Of a DNA stretch of 10,234 nucleotides, positions 1 through 7,273 are shown in pieces. The translations under genes and the position numbers were made by a program. Below the pieces are notes generated by a model that made no database searches, had not been told where the DNA came from, and saw only the letters and a program-made list of their open reading frames with translations. Position 1 is the stretch's first letter, and each line of letters opens with the position of its first letter. The DNA comes from a bacterium UBP3_UBA1247. GTDB lineage: Bacteria > UBA3054. Where the stretch lies: positions 1,136 to 11,369 of the forward strand of contig DBWD01000036.1 in NCBI GenBank assembly GCA_002308555.1, read 5' to 3'.

Positions 1-641
1 TCCGTGACGGCCGCGCTGCCCGGGCCGGCGATCACGTCCACCTTCTCGATGGCGCGGGTGCCAAGGCACATGGCCGCCACGAGAGAAGGGCCGTGCCCGC
101 GGTAAAGCTCGTGGACGCCCAGAAGCCTGCAGGCCGCCAGGATGCCGGGATTGACCTTGCCCTCCTCATTGCAGGGAGTGGCCACGCAAATGCTTTTTAC
201 GCCAGCGACCTGGGCCGGGATGACGCTCATGAGGACCGAGGAGACCAGGGGCGCGGTGCCCGCGGGAACATAGATACCCGCCCGCCTCACGGGACGGTAG
301 GTCTCTCCGAAGCTGCCCCCGAAGGGGCCTTCGGCCTTCCAGGGAGTCCTGAGCTGCTTCTCATGGAAAGCGCGGATGCCCTCGGCGGCGTTCTTAATGG
401 CCTTCTCCAGTTCCGGGGGGCATTTGGCGTTCTCTATCTCGCGCTTGCTGACTTTAAGCTTGCTGGGGCTCAGGGGGCACTTGTCGAATTGCTTCGTGTA
501 TTCGCAGATCGCCGCGTCCCCTTCCTTGGCGACTCTCTTGATGATGGAGCCCACGATCTCCGCGAGCTTCTGGCTGGGCCGCTCGTTCCGGCGGCTCTTC
601 AAAAGTTCGTCCAGCGCTTCTTTGCTTTCGATGATTTTCAT
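1..641 (-). CDS. hisD: Histidinol dehydrogenase family protein, N-terminal part (cut by window edge)
   Basis: The first 213 residues of a HisD-family NAD-dependent dehydrogenase; the C-terminal half lies beyond the left edge. HisD carries out the last two oxidations of histidine synthesis, L-histidinol to L-histidine, in the cytoplasm. Seen: the N-terminal helical region, then the family block RRAGIYVPAGTAPLVSSVLM (about residues 119-138), followed by IPAQVAGVKSICVATP and a GPG turn near residues 206-208. Two normally conserved blocks are unusual. The stretch usually close to GGAQAIAALAYGT reads RGHGPSLVAAMCLGT (181-195), and the usual GPGN is GPGS. The zinc and catalytic residues would lie in the missing part and cannot be checked. 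It could therefore be true HisD or a paralogue using another alcohol. ATG at 641 is chosen because it opens the homologous N-terminus. No clear Shine-Dalgarno precedes it. It lies 45 bases downstream of smpB and has its own promoter. Confidence 0.85.
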   Translation of the reverse strand, partial: MKIIESKEALDELLKSRRNERPSQKLAEIVGSIIKRVAKEGDAAICEYTKQFDKCPLSPSKLKVSKREIENAKCPPELEKAIKNAAEGIRAFHEKQLRTPWKAEGPFGGSFGETYRPVRRAGIYVPAGTAPLVSSVLMSVIPAQVAGVKSICVATPCNEEGKVNPGILAACRLLGVHELYRGHGPSLVAAMCLGTRAIEKVDVIAGPGSAAVT

Positions 642-669
642 TTAAAATTCAGATTAGATTAATAAAGCC

Positions 670-678
670 ATTATACCA
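670..678 (-). promoter_or_regulatory. Extended -10 promoter for the hisD-like gene
   Basis: The minus strand reads TGGTATAAT, a perfect extended -10 element (TGnTATAAT). It sits in the 45-base gap between the smpB stop and the hisD-like start. No good -35 box lies 16-18 bases upstream, as is common for extended -10 promoters. Transcription would begin near 663, giving a leader of about 22 bases. It implies the hisD-like gene can be expressed apart from tgt-smpB. Inferred from sequence only. Confidence 0.55.
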
Positions 679-686
679 AAACGCTA

Positions 687-1169
687 TCAACGCCTGCGCG
701 AGTTTTCGCTGAAGGCGATCTCCTCCTCCCGCTTCTTGGCCTTCTCTTTCAGCGACTCGCTCTTGTCGTAGGTGTGCTTGCCTTCGCAGAGGCCCACGGC
801 CACTTTGACCTTGCCCTTTTTCAGATAAAGCCTCAGGGGGATCAGCGTGAGGCCCTTGCGCTCGATCTTCTTCGTCAGCCTCAGAATCTCGGAATGGTGC
901 AGCAGAAGTTTCCTTTTCCTTTCCGGGTCGTGGTTGAAGCGGTTGCCCTTGTCGTATTCGTTGATGCGGGCTCCGATAAGGAACATCTCGCCGCCAATGG
1001 GGCGGCAATAGGCCTCCTGGATGCTCGCCTGGCGGGCGCGCAGGGATTTTATCTCCGTGCCTAGCAATACCAGGCCGGCCTCCACCGTTTCGAGGATATG
1101 GTAGTCGAAGCGGGCCTTCCTGTTCTCGATAAGGACCGGGGAAGGATTCTTTTCTTCGTTCTTACTCAT
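687..1169 (-). CDS. smpB: SsrA-binding protein SmpB
   Basis: A 160-residue protein, the usual SmpB length. SmpB binds tmRNA and delivers it to stalled ribosomes for trans-translation, releasing the ribosome and tagging the unfinished protein. Family features seen: ENRKARFDYHILETVEAGLVLLGTEIKSLR split over residues 15-44, then the QEAY block (51-54), FLIGARINEYDKGNRFNHDP across 63-82, RKRKLLLHH (84-92), and LTLIPLRLYLKKGKVKV across 107-123. The C-terminal tail is basic and highly charged, as expected for the segment that enters the mRNA channel. Its motif GKHTYDKS (130-137) departs slightly from the common GKKxYDKR. ATG at 1169 is supported by GGAG a few bases upstream and lies inside the end of tgt (8-base overlap), so translation is probably coupled. 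No tmRNA gene was recognised in the window. Confidence 0.96.
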   Translation of the reverse strand: MSKNEEKNPSPVLIENRKARFDYHILETVEAGLVLLGTEIKSLRARQASIQEAYCRPIGGEMFLIGARINEYDKGNRFNHDPERKRKLLLHHSEILRLTKKIERKGLTLIPLRLYLKKGKVKVAVGLCEGKHTYDKSESLKEKAKKREEEIAFSENSRRR

Positions 1170-2307
1170 TTTCTCCGCTCCGCCGCTGGCTGAAGAAAGC
1201 GGCGGCGAATTCCGTCATCCTGTCCTCCAGGATGGCCTCCCGCATTTTCCTCATCAGTTCCAGATAAAAATAAAGATTGTGCACCGTCAGGTAATAGCCC
1301 GCCAATGATTCGCCCACGTTGAAAAGATGCCGCAGATAGGCTCTCGTGTAGCGTTGGCAGGTGGGGCACTGGCAGCCCTCTTCCAGGGGCCGCTCGTCCA
1401 GGGCAAAGCGCCCGGCCTTGACCGGGACGTTCCCGAAACTCGTGAAAGCCGTGCCGTTCCGGGCGTTCCTGGTGGGCATCACGCAGTCGAACATGTCCAC
1501 GCCCGCCATCACGCAGTTCACCAAATCCTCCGGCGTGCCCACGCCCATAAGATAGCGAGGCTTGTCTTCGGGCATATGGCCGTCGCACAAAAAATCGCAG
1601 ACCCGGTACATTTCCTCGGGCGGCTCCCCCACCGCCAGGCCGCCTATGGCCAGGCCCGGCAGATCGTATTGCATTATCCCTTCAAGGCAGCGCAGCCTCT
1701 CGTCGTCGAGAACGCCGCCCTGCACGATGCCGAACAAAAGCTGCCGGGGAAAATCACCGCCCTCTTTCTCATTGAAAGCCTTGTTGGATTCCACGCAGGT
1801 ACCCAGCCACCTGAGCGTCCTGTTGACGGCCGACTCGATATACTTCCTTTCGGCCAGGGCCGGCGGGCATTCGTCGAAAGCCATGGCGATGTCGGAACCC
1901 AATACCTGCTGCATGAGCATCGATTCCTTGGGGCCAAGGAACATCTTCTGGCCGTCGATGTGGCTCTTGAAGGCCACGCCCTCGTCGCTGATGTTCCTTA
2001 GATCGGCCAGACTGTAGACCTGAAAGCCGCCGCTGTCCGTAAGAATGGAACGGTCCCAGGAAATGAACTTGTGCAGGCCGCCCAGCTTGGCCATGTTCTC
2101 CATCCCGGGGCGCGTCATGAGGTGATAGGTGTTCCCCAGTATGATGTCGGCGCCCAGCGCCTCCAATTCCGCGTGGGGCATGGCTTTCACACAGCCTCTG
2201 GTGCCCACCGGCATGAAGCGCGGGGTGGTGAAAGTCCCGTGGGCGGTGGTGACGACTCCCGCCCTGGCCTTGCAGCGGGAATCCTTATGTTCCAATTTTA
2301 AAATCAT
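1162..2307 (-). CDS. tgt: Queuine / preQ1 tRNA-ribosyltransferase (tRNA-guanine transglycosylase)
   Basis: A 381-residue protein, normal for bacterial Tgt. The enzyme swaps guanine at wobble position 34 of GUN-anticodon tRNAs for preQ1, a step of queuosine synthesis in the cytoplasm. Numbered from the chosen ATG: FMPVGTRG near 31-38, GNTYHL near 58-63, DSGGFQVYSL starting at Asp91 (general acid/base), GIVQGG at 193-198, and GVDMFDCVMPTRNARNG with the nucleophile Asp274. The zinc site is Cys312, Cys314, Cys317 and His343 (CQCPTC...VHN). All key residues are present. A TTG five codons upstream (2320-2322) is open, but ATG at 2307 is preferred because homology begins there and the TTG overlaps a TATAAT box. 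The gene is first in a tgt-smpB unit and is divergent from the acyltransferase gene. Confidence 0.97.
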   Translation of the reverse strand: MILKLEHKDSRCKARAGVVTTAHGTFTTPRFMPVGTRGCVKAMPHAELEALGADIILGNTYHLMTRPGMENMAKLGGLHKFISWDRSILTDSGGFQVYSLADLRNISDEGVAFKSHIDGQKMFLGPKESMLMQQVLGSDIAMAFDECPPALAERKYIESAVNRTLRWLGTCVESNKAFNEKEGGDFPRQLLFGIVQGGVLDDERLRCLEGIMQYDLPGLAIGGLAVGEPPEEMYRVCDFLCDGHMPEDKPRYLMGVGTPEDLVNCVMAGVDMFDCVMPTRNARNGTAFTSFGNVPVKAGRFALDERPLEEGCQCPTCQRYTRAYLRHLFNVGESLAGYYLTVHNLYFYLELMRKMREAILEDRMTEFAAAFFSQRRSGENE

Positions 2308-2313
2308 ATTTTT

Positions 2314-2319
2314 ATTATA
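2314..2319 (-). promoter_or_regulatory. -10 box for tgt, predicting a leaderless mRNA
   Basis: The minus strand carries a perfect TATAAT, followed by six bases (AAAAAT) and then the tgt ATG. With the usual 6-7 bases from -10 to start point, transcription would begin at or beside the A of the start codon, so the message would have no leader. No convincing -35 hexamer lies 16-18 bases upstream. There is no Shine-Dalgarno for this ATG, consistent with leaderless initiation. A chance TATAAT in AT-rich sequence cannot be excluded. Confidence 0.5.
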
Positions 2320-2360
2320 CAAAAAACGACCTGGATTTACGGCGCTTGGGAAGGACGCCT

Positions 2361-2471
2361 TTACCCACCGCTTCCCAACCGCTTTTCCAAAGGATATCCA
2401 AAAGTTTATCGACCGGAACGGAGAACCTTATCCAAAGCTTCTCAAGAAATAATCCACCGCTTATCAACAGG
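2361..2471 (+). repeat. Degenerate tandem array of 11-bp DnaA-box-like units (candidate oriC element)
   Basis: Reading in 11-base steps from 2361 gives similar units at 2361, 2372, 2383 and 2394; then, after a one-base shift, at 2406, 2428, 2439, 2450 and 2461. The slot at 2417 is degenerate. The first nine bases resemble the DnaA box TTATCCACA: TTATCCAAA at 2428 and TTATCAACA at 2461 differ by one base. TTACCCACC (2361), TTTTCCAAA (2383), ATATCCAAA (2394), TTATCGACC (2406) and TAATCCACC (2450) differ by two. The units at 2372 and 2439 are weaker (5/9 and 6/9). All have the same orientation. It is known that low-affinity DnaA sites in E. coli oriC form arrays with 2-bp gaps, i.e. an 11-bp step. 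A GC-rich block (about 2471-2525, with a 7-bp stem at 2480-2486/2495-2501) and an AT-rich block (about 2527-2585) follow. The repeat is seen directly; the origin role is inferred. Confidence 0.7.
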
Positions 2472-2529
2472 CGGAAAAACGGCGCGCTCCCCGCCGCGCC
2501 GGGGGTTCGCGCCGGCAGAGGCGGACTAT

Positions 2530-2558
2530 TTCACAATAAGCTTCAACTTTGATAGAAT
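2530..2558 (+). promoter_or_regulatory. Sigma-70-type promoter for the acyltransferase gene
   Basis: TTCACA at 2530-2535 and TAGAAT at 2553-2558 are separated by exactly 17 bases, close to the TTGACA/TATAAT consensus. Transcription would start near 2565, about 24 bases before the GTG start at 2589. The surrounding sequence is strongly AT-rich, so shifted -10 alternatives (for example TATAAA nearby) are possible. Confidence 0.6.
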
Positions 2559-2588
2559 ATATAAAATAACAAATCAAAGAAAAACACC

Positions 2589-3713
2589 GTGGATACATCA
2601 AACCTTTCCAGAGAGCAGCTGGAAGCGCGCTTCCGGGACGAGATCCGCCACCATTACGACAAGAAATACTCTTATCGCATCCGGCGCGTGATCCTGGCCA
2701 TCGCCAAGCTCGGCATCAAGCACATCATGCTTAGGGGCATCGAGAATTTCAAGACGATACCCAAGAACGTGCCCGTCATCATCAGCGCCACCCACAAGAG
2801 CCACCTGGATTACCTCCTCATCGACTGCGTCCTTCTCAAGGCCCTCGAGTACTACCCCTGCACCATCGCGGGGAAAAACCTTTTCCACGGCTATTTCAAG
2901 ACCATGCTGCCCAAGGTCAAGGGCATCTGCCTCGACCGCGAGCGCATCAGGGAGGAGAACCTCCGCAAGAAAGAGAATATCATCTACCTGAAGACCTTCT
3001 ACGACTATCTGACCGAGGAGATCTTCAAGAAATCCGAGACCGTCCTGATCTACCCGGAAGCCGGCCGCTCCTACAACGGCGAGGTGGGCAAGCTGGCCCA
3101 CGGCATCTTCGGCATGGCCAAGCGAGCCATCAACGAGGACGGCAAGATGGCCATCCTGCCCATGGGCATCACCTACGAGCGCGTGACGGAGGACGAAGTC
3201 TTCCATCAGCTCCAGGAGATAAAAGCCAAGGAAGGCATGTCCAAGCGCTACCGCGCGAAAGACCTCAACTCCTTCAAGCTGCACGCGCTTCTGCAAGCCC
3301 GGGGCAAAGTGCTCTTCTCCTTCGGCGAGCCCATCTACATCACCATGGAAGACCTCAGGCACCTGGACGAACTGGGCGACAAAGTCCGGAACGCCATGCT
3401 GAAGGAGACCGTCCTTACTCCGGTCTCGTTGGTCTGCCACGCCTTCGGCCAAGACACGAAGCTGAAGCTTACGGAACTCTACGCCCGCATGGACAAGGAA
3501 AAAGACCAGGCCCTCAAAAACGGCTACAAGATGATACCCGGCGTGGACCAGAACGCCAACCCGGGCTACATCTGGAAACTGGCCAAACCCCACCTGGCCA
3601 TGCCCTGGAGGCTCAGGAACATCCTCAAGCGCCGGGGCGACGAGATATCCGTCGTCAAGCCCATCGTGGTTCAATACTACGCCAACTCCGTCAAACACAT
3701 GTTTGAGAACTGA
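2589..3713 (+). CDS. PlsB-like glycerolipid acyltransferase
   Basis: A 374-residue acyltransferase of the glycerol-3-phosphate / lysophosphatidate acyltransferase superfamily, which transfers fatty acyl groups to build membrane phospholipids at the cytoplasmic face of the inner membrane. All four motifs are visible: HKSHLD (His69, Asp74; the catalytic HX4D), AGKNLF (94-99), YPEAGRSYNG (155-164) and ILPMGITYE (189-197). The GRSxNG form of motif III and the spacing resemble PlsB-type glycerol-3-phosphate acyltransferases more than PlsC. However, the protein is less than half the length of E. coli PlsB, so no symbol is given. No strong membrane segment is evident. GTG at 2589 is the only reasonable start: an in-frame stop lies at 2562-2564 and the next Met is residue 47. 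The Shine-Dalgarno is weak. The gene is a single-gene unit with its own promoter and terminator, divergent from tgt. Confidence 0.88.
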   Translation: MDTSNLSREQLEARFRDEIRHHYDKKYSYRIRRVILAIAKLGIKHIMLRGIENFKTIPKNVPVIISATHKSHLDYLLIDCVLLKALEYYPCTIAGKNLFHGYFKTMLPKVKGICLDRERIREENLRKKENIIYLKTFYDYLTEEIFKKSETVLIYPEAGRSYNGEVGKLAHGIFGMAKRAINEDGKMAILPMGITYERVTEDEVFHQLQEIKAKEGMSKRYRAKDLNSFKLHALLQARGKVLFSFGEPIYITMEDLRHLDELGDKVRNAMLKETVLTPVSLVCHAFGQDTKLKLTELYARMDKEKDQALKNGYKMIPGVDQNANPGYIWKLAKPHLAMPWRLRNILKRRGDEISVVKPIVVQYYANSVKHMFEN

Positions 3714-3740
3714 AAAGAGCGGCGATAATTTCTATGAAAC

Positions 3741-3772
3741 AAAAAGCGGCGGACATAATTCCGCCGCTTTTT
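3741..3772 (+). terminator. Intrinsic terminator of the acyltransferase gene
   Basis: A perfect 13-bp stem (3741-3753 with 3760-3772) and a 6-base loop CATAAT. The core GCGGCGGA/TCCGCCGC is GC-rich and is flanked by A5 on one side and T5 on the other. It begins 28 bases after the acyltransferase stop codon. The A and T runs make it able to act in both directions. Confidence 0.92.
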
Positions 3773-3970
3773 AATTTGCGCCGCTCCTCATAAAAACTGA
3801 TACGGTGCGCCGCGCAGAAATTTTCGTCGATAAGCCGATGACGCGCGGGAGGCGTATTCTGATACGCCGACCAAGCGTCGAGAGTTTTGCGGCGAAAAGA
3901 GCAAGCGGCGCTTCGTTCGCATAGCGAACGAAACGCTGGCAACACAGCGTTTTTTCGGAGTGAAGCGAAA

Positions 3971-4035
3971 ATAAGCCAATATTTTTTCGGAACACTGATT
4001 CAGTTTTTACTACTACCTAAAAAATATTGGCTTAT
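3971..4035. repeat. Perfect 17-bp inverted repeat around a 31-base loop
   Basis: ATAAGCCAATATTTTTT (3971-3987) is exactly complementary to 4019-4035, and 3988-4018 form the loop. The arms are AT-rich, unlike the GC-rich surroundings, and pairing stops sharply at both outer ends. The role is unknown. On either strand the hairpin ends in A/T-rich sequence but lacks a GC-rich terminator core. Confidence 0.85.
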
Positions 4036-4082
4036 CGAGAGGAGCGACGAAAAAACGCGTATACAGAACGACCTTTTAAAAT

Positions 4083-4104
4083 GTGGCAGACCGAAGTCTG
4101 CCAC
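4083..4104 (-). terminator. C(UUCG)G hairpin, probable terminator of the nth operon
   Basis: On the minus strand a perfect 9-bp stem (GTGGCAGAC / GTCTGCCAC) closes a UUCG loop, giving the very stable C(UUCG)G tetraloop. It lies 58 bases downstream of the nth stop and is followed by ATTTT. The T tract is short for an intrinsic terminator, so efficiency is uncertain. It may equally be part of the repeat-rich region. The stem is seen directly; the terminator role is inferred. Confidence 0.5.
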
Positions 4105-4162
4105 CCAATAATAAAAATAACCTAGAACGACACTGGCCGAGGCTCGCAGCCCATTATTAATA

Positions 4163-4795
4163 TTATTTATTAGCGCTCGGACACAAATCCGCCAACACGC
4201 AATCCGAACACTTAGGACCCCTAGCCTGGCAGACGGAGCGGCCGTGGGCGATAAGCTGGTGGCTGAAATCAGTCCACTCTTCCCTCGGGACGATGCGCAT
4301 CAGATCCTTTTCAATTTTTTCCGGTTCGCCGTTCTTCGTCAGTCCCAAACGGTTCGAGAGCCGCGAGACGTGGGTGTCGACCACTATGCCGTCGTTGATG
4401 CCGTACCCTGTGCCTAAGACGACGTTGGCGGTCTTCCTGGCCACGCCGGGAAGGGCCGTAAGCTCCTCCATAGTTTTCGGCACGCGCCCCTTGTGTTTTT
4501 CCGCGATTATTTTCGAGGCGGCGATGAGGCTTTTGGCCTTGTTCTTATAGAATCCGCAGGAGCGGATCAGCTTCTCAACGTCTTCCTGTTTGGCTTCGCC
4601 CATCTCTTTTGGCGTGGGATAAGCCTTGAACAAAGCGGGAGTCGTGAGGTTTACCCGCTCGTCGGTGCATTGGGCGGAAAGGATGGTGGCGCACAAGAGC
4701 TGCCAGACAGACCTGTGCCTGAGGGAGCAGCCCGCTTTGGGATAAGCGGCTTTCACAGCCTCGACGACTCTCGCCTTTCTTTCCTTTTCCGTCAT
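4163..4795 (-). CDS. nth: Endonuclease III, DNA glycosylase/AP lyase
   Basis: A 210-residue enzyme matching the usual Nth length. It removes oxidised pyrimidines and cuts the abasic site in base excision repair. Seen: LLCATILSAQCTDERVN (about residues 33-49), the helix-hairpin-helix LPGVARKTAN with catalytic Lys121, VDTHVSRLSNRLGL with catalytic Asp140, and a C-terminal [4Fe-4S] ligand set Cys189-X6-Cys196-X2-Cys199-X5-Cys205, exactly the canonical spacing. No key residue is missing. ATG at 4795 overlaps the stop of the upstream exported-protein gene by 4 bases (ATGA), and no Shine-Dalgarno lies at proper distance, which suggests translational coupling. It is the last gene of the run that begins with hldD. 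Co-transcription with an envelope operon may only reflect chance operon packing. Confidence 0.97.
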   Translation of the reverse strand: MTEKERKARVVEAVKAAYPKAGCSLRHRSVWQLLCATILSAQCTDERVNLTTPALFKAYPTPKEMGEAKQEDVEKLIRSCGFYKNKAKSLIAASKIIAEKHKGRVPKTMEELTALPGVARKTANVVLGTGYGINDGIVVDTHVSRLSNRLGLTKNGEPEKIEKDLMRIVPREEWTDFSHQLIAHGRSVCQARGPKCSDCVLADLCPSANK

Positions 4796-5926
4796 TTGAT
4801 GAGCAGCGCTTCCTTGGCGGTGTCGGACAAAGTCTTGTTTTCCAGTTTCGAGATCTTGATAAGCAGATCTTTCGCGCCGGCGGCGGAATCGTAGCCCAGG
4901 CGGTAGATGGTGAACTGGGCCAAATTCATGTCCTTGTTGCGGGCCGAAAAGAGAACCATCAGCTTGTCGAATAGCCCTTCCCTGACCATGGCGTCCACCA
5001 CCGCCTGCTTGGCGCTGAAAGATTTGCTGGCCAAAGATTTTTCATACAGGGAGCCCTTTTCCTTGACGGGCACGTTCAGGCGGGAGACCAGCAGGATCAG
5101 GTGCGCTTCCCCGGAAATGTACCTTATGTCGAATTCCGGCTCGCCCTTGAGGTTGCCGGGGGCCTTGTCCGCGGTCTTGTTCTTGGTCTCCTTGTAGGCG
5201 GTCTTGTAAAACTCGAATTTCTCCTCGTCCGTGAGGTCCAGGTTATAGACGGCCCTGAAGACGGGTTTCTCCCAATAGCGCGACTCGTCCTTGCCCAGCA
5301 GCAGCGTCAGAAGCGGCAGGGCTTCCTTGGAGCGCGTGGTCTCCAGAAGGCAGATGGTCTCCAGGATCCTCCTGTAATCCTCGAAGCGTATCCCCTGGCC
5401 GTTCAGGTCCGGGCAGTTTTTCAAAATGAATTCCGAGCCCGGGATGTAGCGTTTCATCAAGTGGAGCTCCGTGTCGCTGGACACCAGCGGGTTGCTCGCG
5501 GCCAGGCCTGAGACGCCCCTTTTCAGATACTTCAGCAGGCTGCCGTTCTTGGCCTGCTGGAAGGCGATGCCCACGGGCCGGGAGATCTCGAAATTGTCGT
5601 TGAGCATTTTCTGGCCGGGGGCGTATTTGACGCCGATCCTGGCCAGGGCGTAAAGGACGTAGGCCCGGGCGACGTAAATGTCCTCCCTGGTGGTGCGGCT
5701 GACGTAGGGGTTCGGCTTGTCCTGGCACTTCTGCCACATCAGGTTCAGGGCCTGCAGGCTGTCGTCGCAGGCGAATCTGCCCAGCTCGAAGGCCAGCCGC
5801 GGGAAGTGGGTCGGCTCCGAGACTTCCACTATGTTCGTGGCGATCTCCTCGATGTGCTTCTTTTCCAGAGGAGTGATGGCCAGGGCCGCCGAGGCCGCGA
5901 GGAAAACCAGTAATGTGAACGACGTT

Positions 5927-5934
<8 letters not shown>
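4792..5934 (-). CDS. Exported helical (HEAT-repeat-like) protein of unknown function
   Basis: 380 residues. The N-terminus MRKTSFTLLVFLAASAALA is a clear signal peptide with probable cleavage near residue 19 (ALA/ITP), so the protein is exported to the periplasm or envelope. The rest is rich in predicted helices with short turns. Examples are the segments beginning SRYWEKPVFRAVYNL, KSFSAKQAVVDAMVREGLF and AAGAKDLLIKISKLENKTL, which look like HEAT/ARM-type repeats, although no catalytic motif is recognised. There is no further membrane segment. Two ATGs, at 5940 and 5934, are in frame. The second is chosen because AGAGG lies six bases upstream of it, whereas it abuts the first. The gene overlaps the response-regulator end by 8 bases and nth by 4. 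Its place directly after a two-component pair suggests a role in, or control by, that pathway, but the function is unknown. Confidence 0.88.
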
Positions 5935-7267
<1,333 letters not shown>

Positions 7268-7273
7268 CTCGCT

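Larger units (their letters stand above)
3773..4162. other. Gene-free, hairpin-rich intergenic region
   Basis: About 390 bases between the acyltransferase terminator and the nth stop, with no convincing coding sequence. Perfect inverted repeats follow one another: 3851-3857/3862-3868 (7 bp, 4-base loop), 3912-3920/3924-3932 (9 bp, 3-base loop), 3931-3937/3946-3952 (7 bp), 3971-3987/4019-4035 (17 bp) and 4083-4091/4096-4104 (9 bp). Other pairs include TCGATAAGCC at 3827-3836 with its complement at 4029-4038, and a near-match inverted pair at 3779-3789 and 4039-4049 (10 of 11) that could be element ends. Short direct repeats also occur: CTGATACG at 3797 and 3859, and TTTTTTCGGA at 3950 and 3982. 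No transposase, tRNA or known riboswitch was recognised. It may be a small non-autonomous repeat, a structured RNA or decayed mobile DNA. Confidence 0.6.

Noticed and set aside
93..662. Plus-strand open frame opposite the hisD-like gene
   Set aside because: The minus strand gives clear HisD homology over 213 residues; the plus-strand product resembles nothing.
642..686. Intrinsic terminator between smpB and the hisD-like gene
   Set aside because: No GC-rich stem with a T tract is present. The AT-rich gap is explained by the extended -10 promoter.
2346..2552. A 68-codon plus-strand open frame across the 11-bp array
   Set aside because: The sequence is better explained by the non-coding repeat. 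11-bp units do not keep a reading frame and the predicted product is not protein-like.
2598..3698. Minus-strand open frame of 366 codons opposite the acyltransferase
   Set aside because: It is a shadow of the real gene. The opposite strand carries all four acyltransferase motifs, a promoter and a terminator.
3779..4049. Insertion sequence with inverted ends
   Set aside because: No transposase or remnant is seen, and the end match is only 10 of 11 bases without a clear target duplication. Kept only as a possible MITE-like element.
3691..4111. Several small open frames (about 60-85 codons) on both strands between the acyltransferase gene and nth
   Set aside because: They read through the terminator and the inverted repeats, lack ribosome-binding sites and have no protein-like pattern.
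5724..5739. TGGCAC followed by TTCTG, resembling the -24 half of a sigma-54 promoter
   Set aside because: It lies inside the exported helical-protein gene and lacks the required GC at -12.
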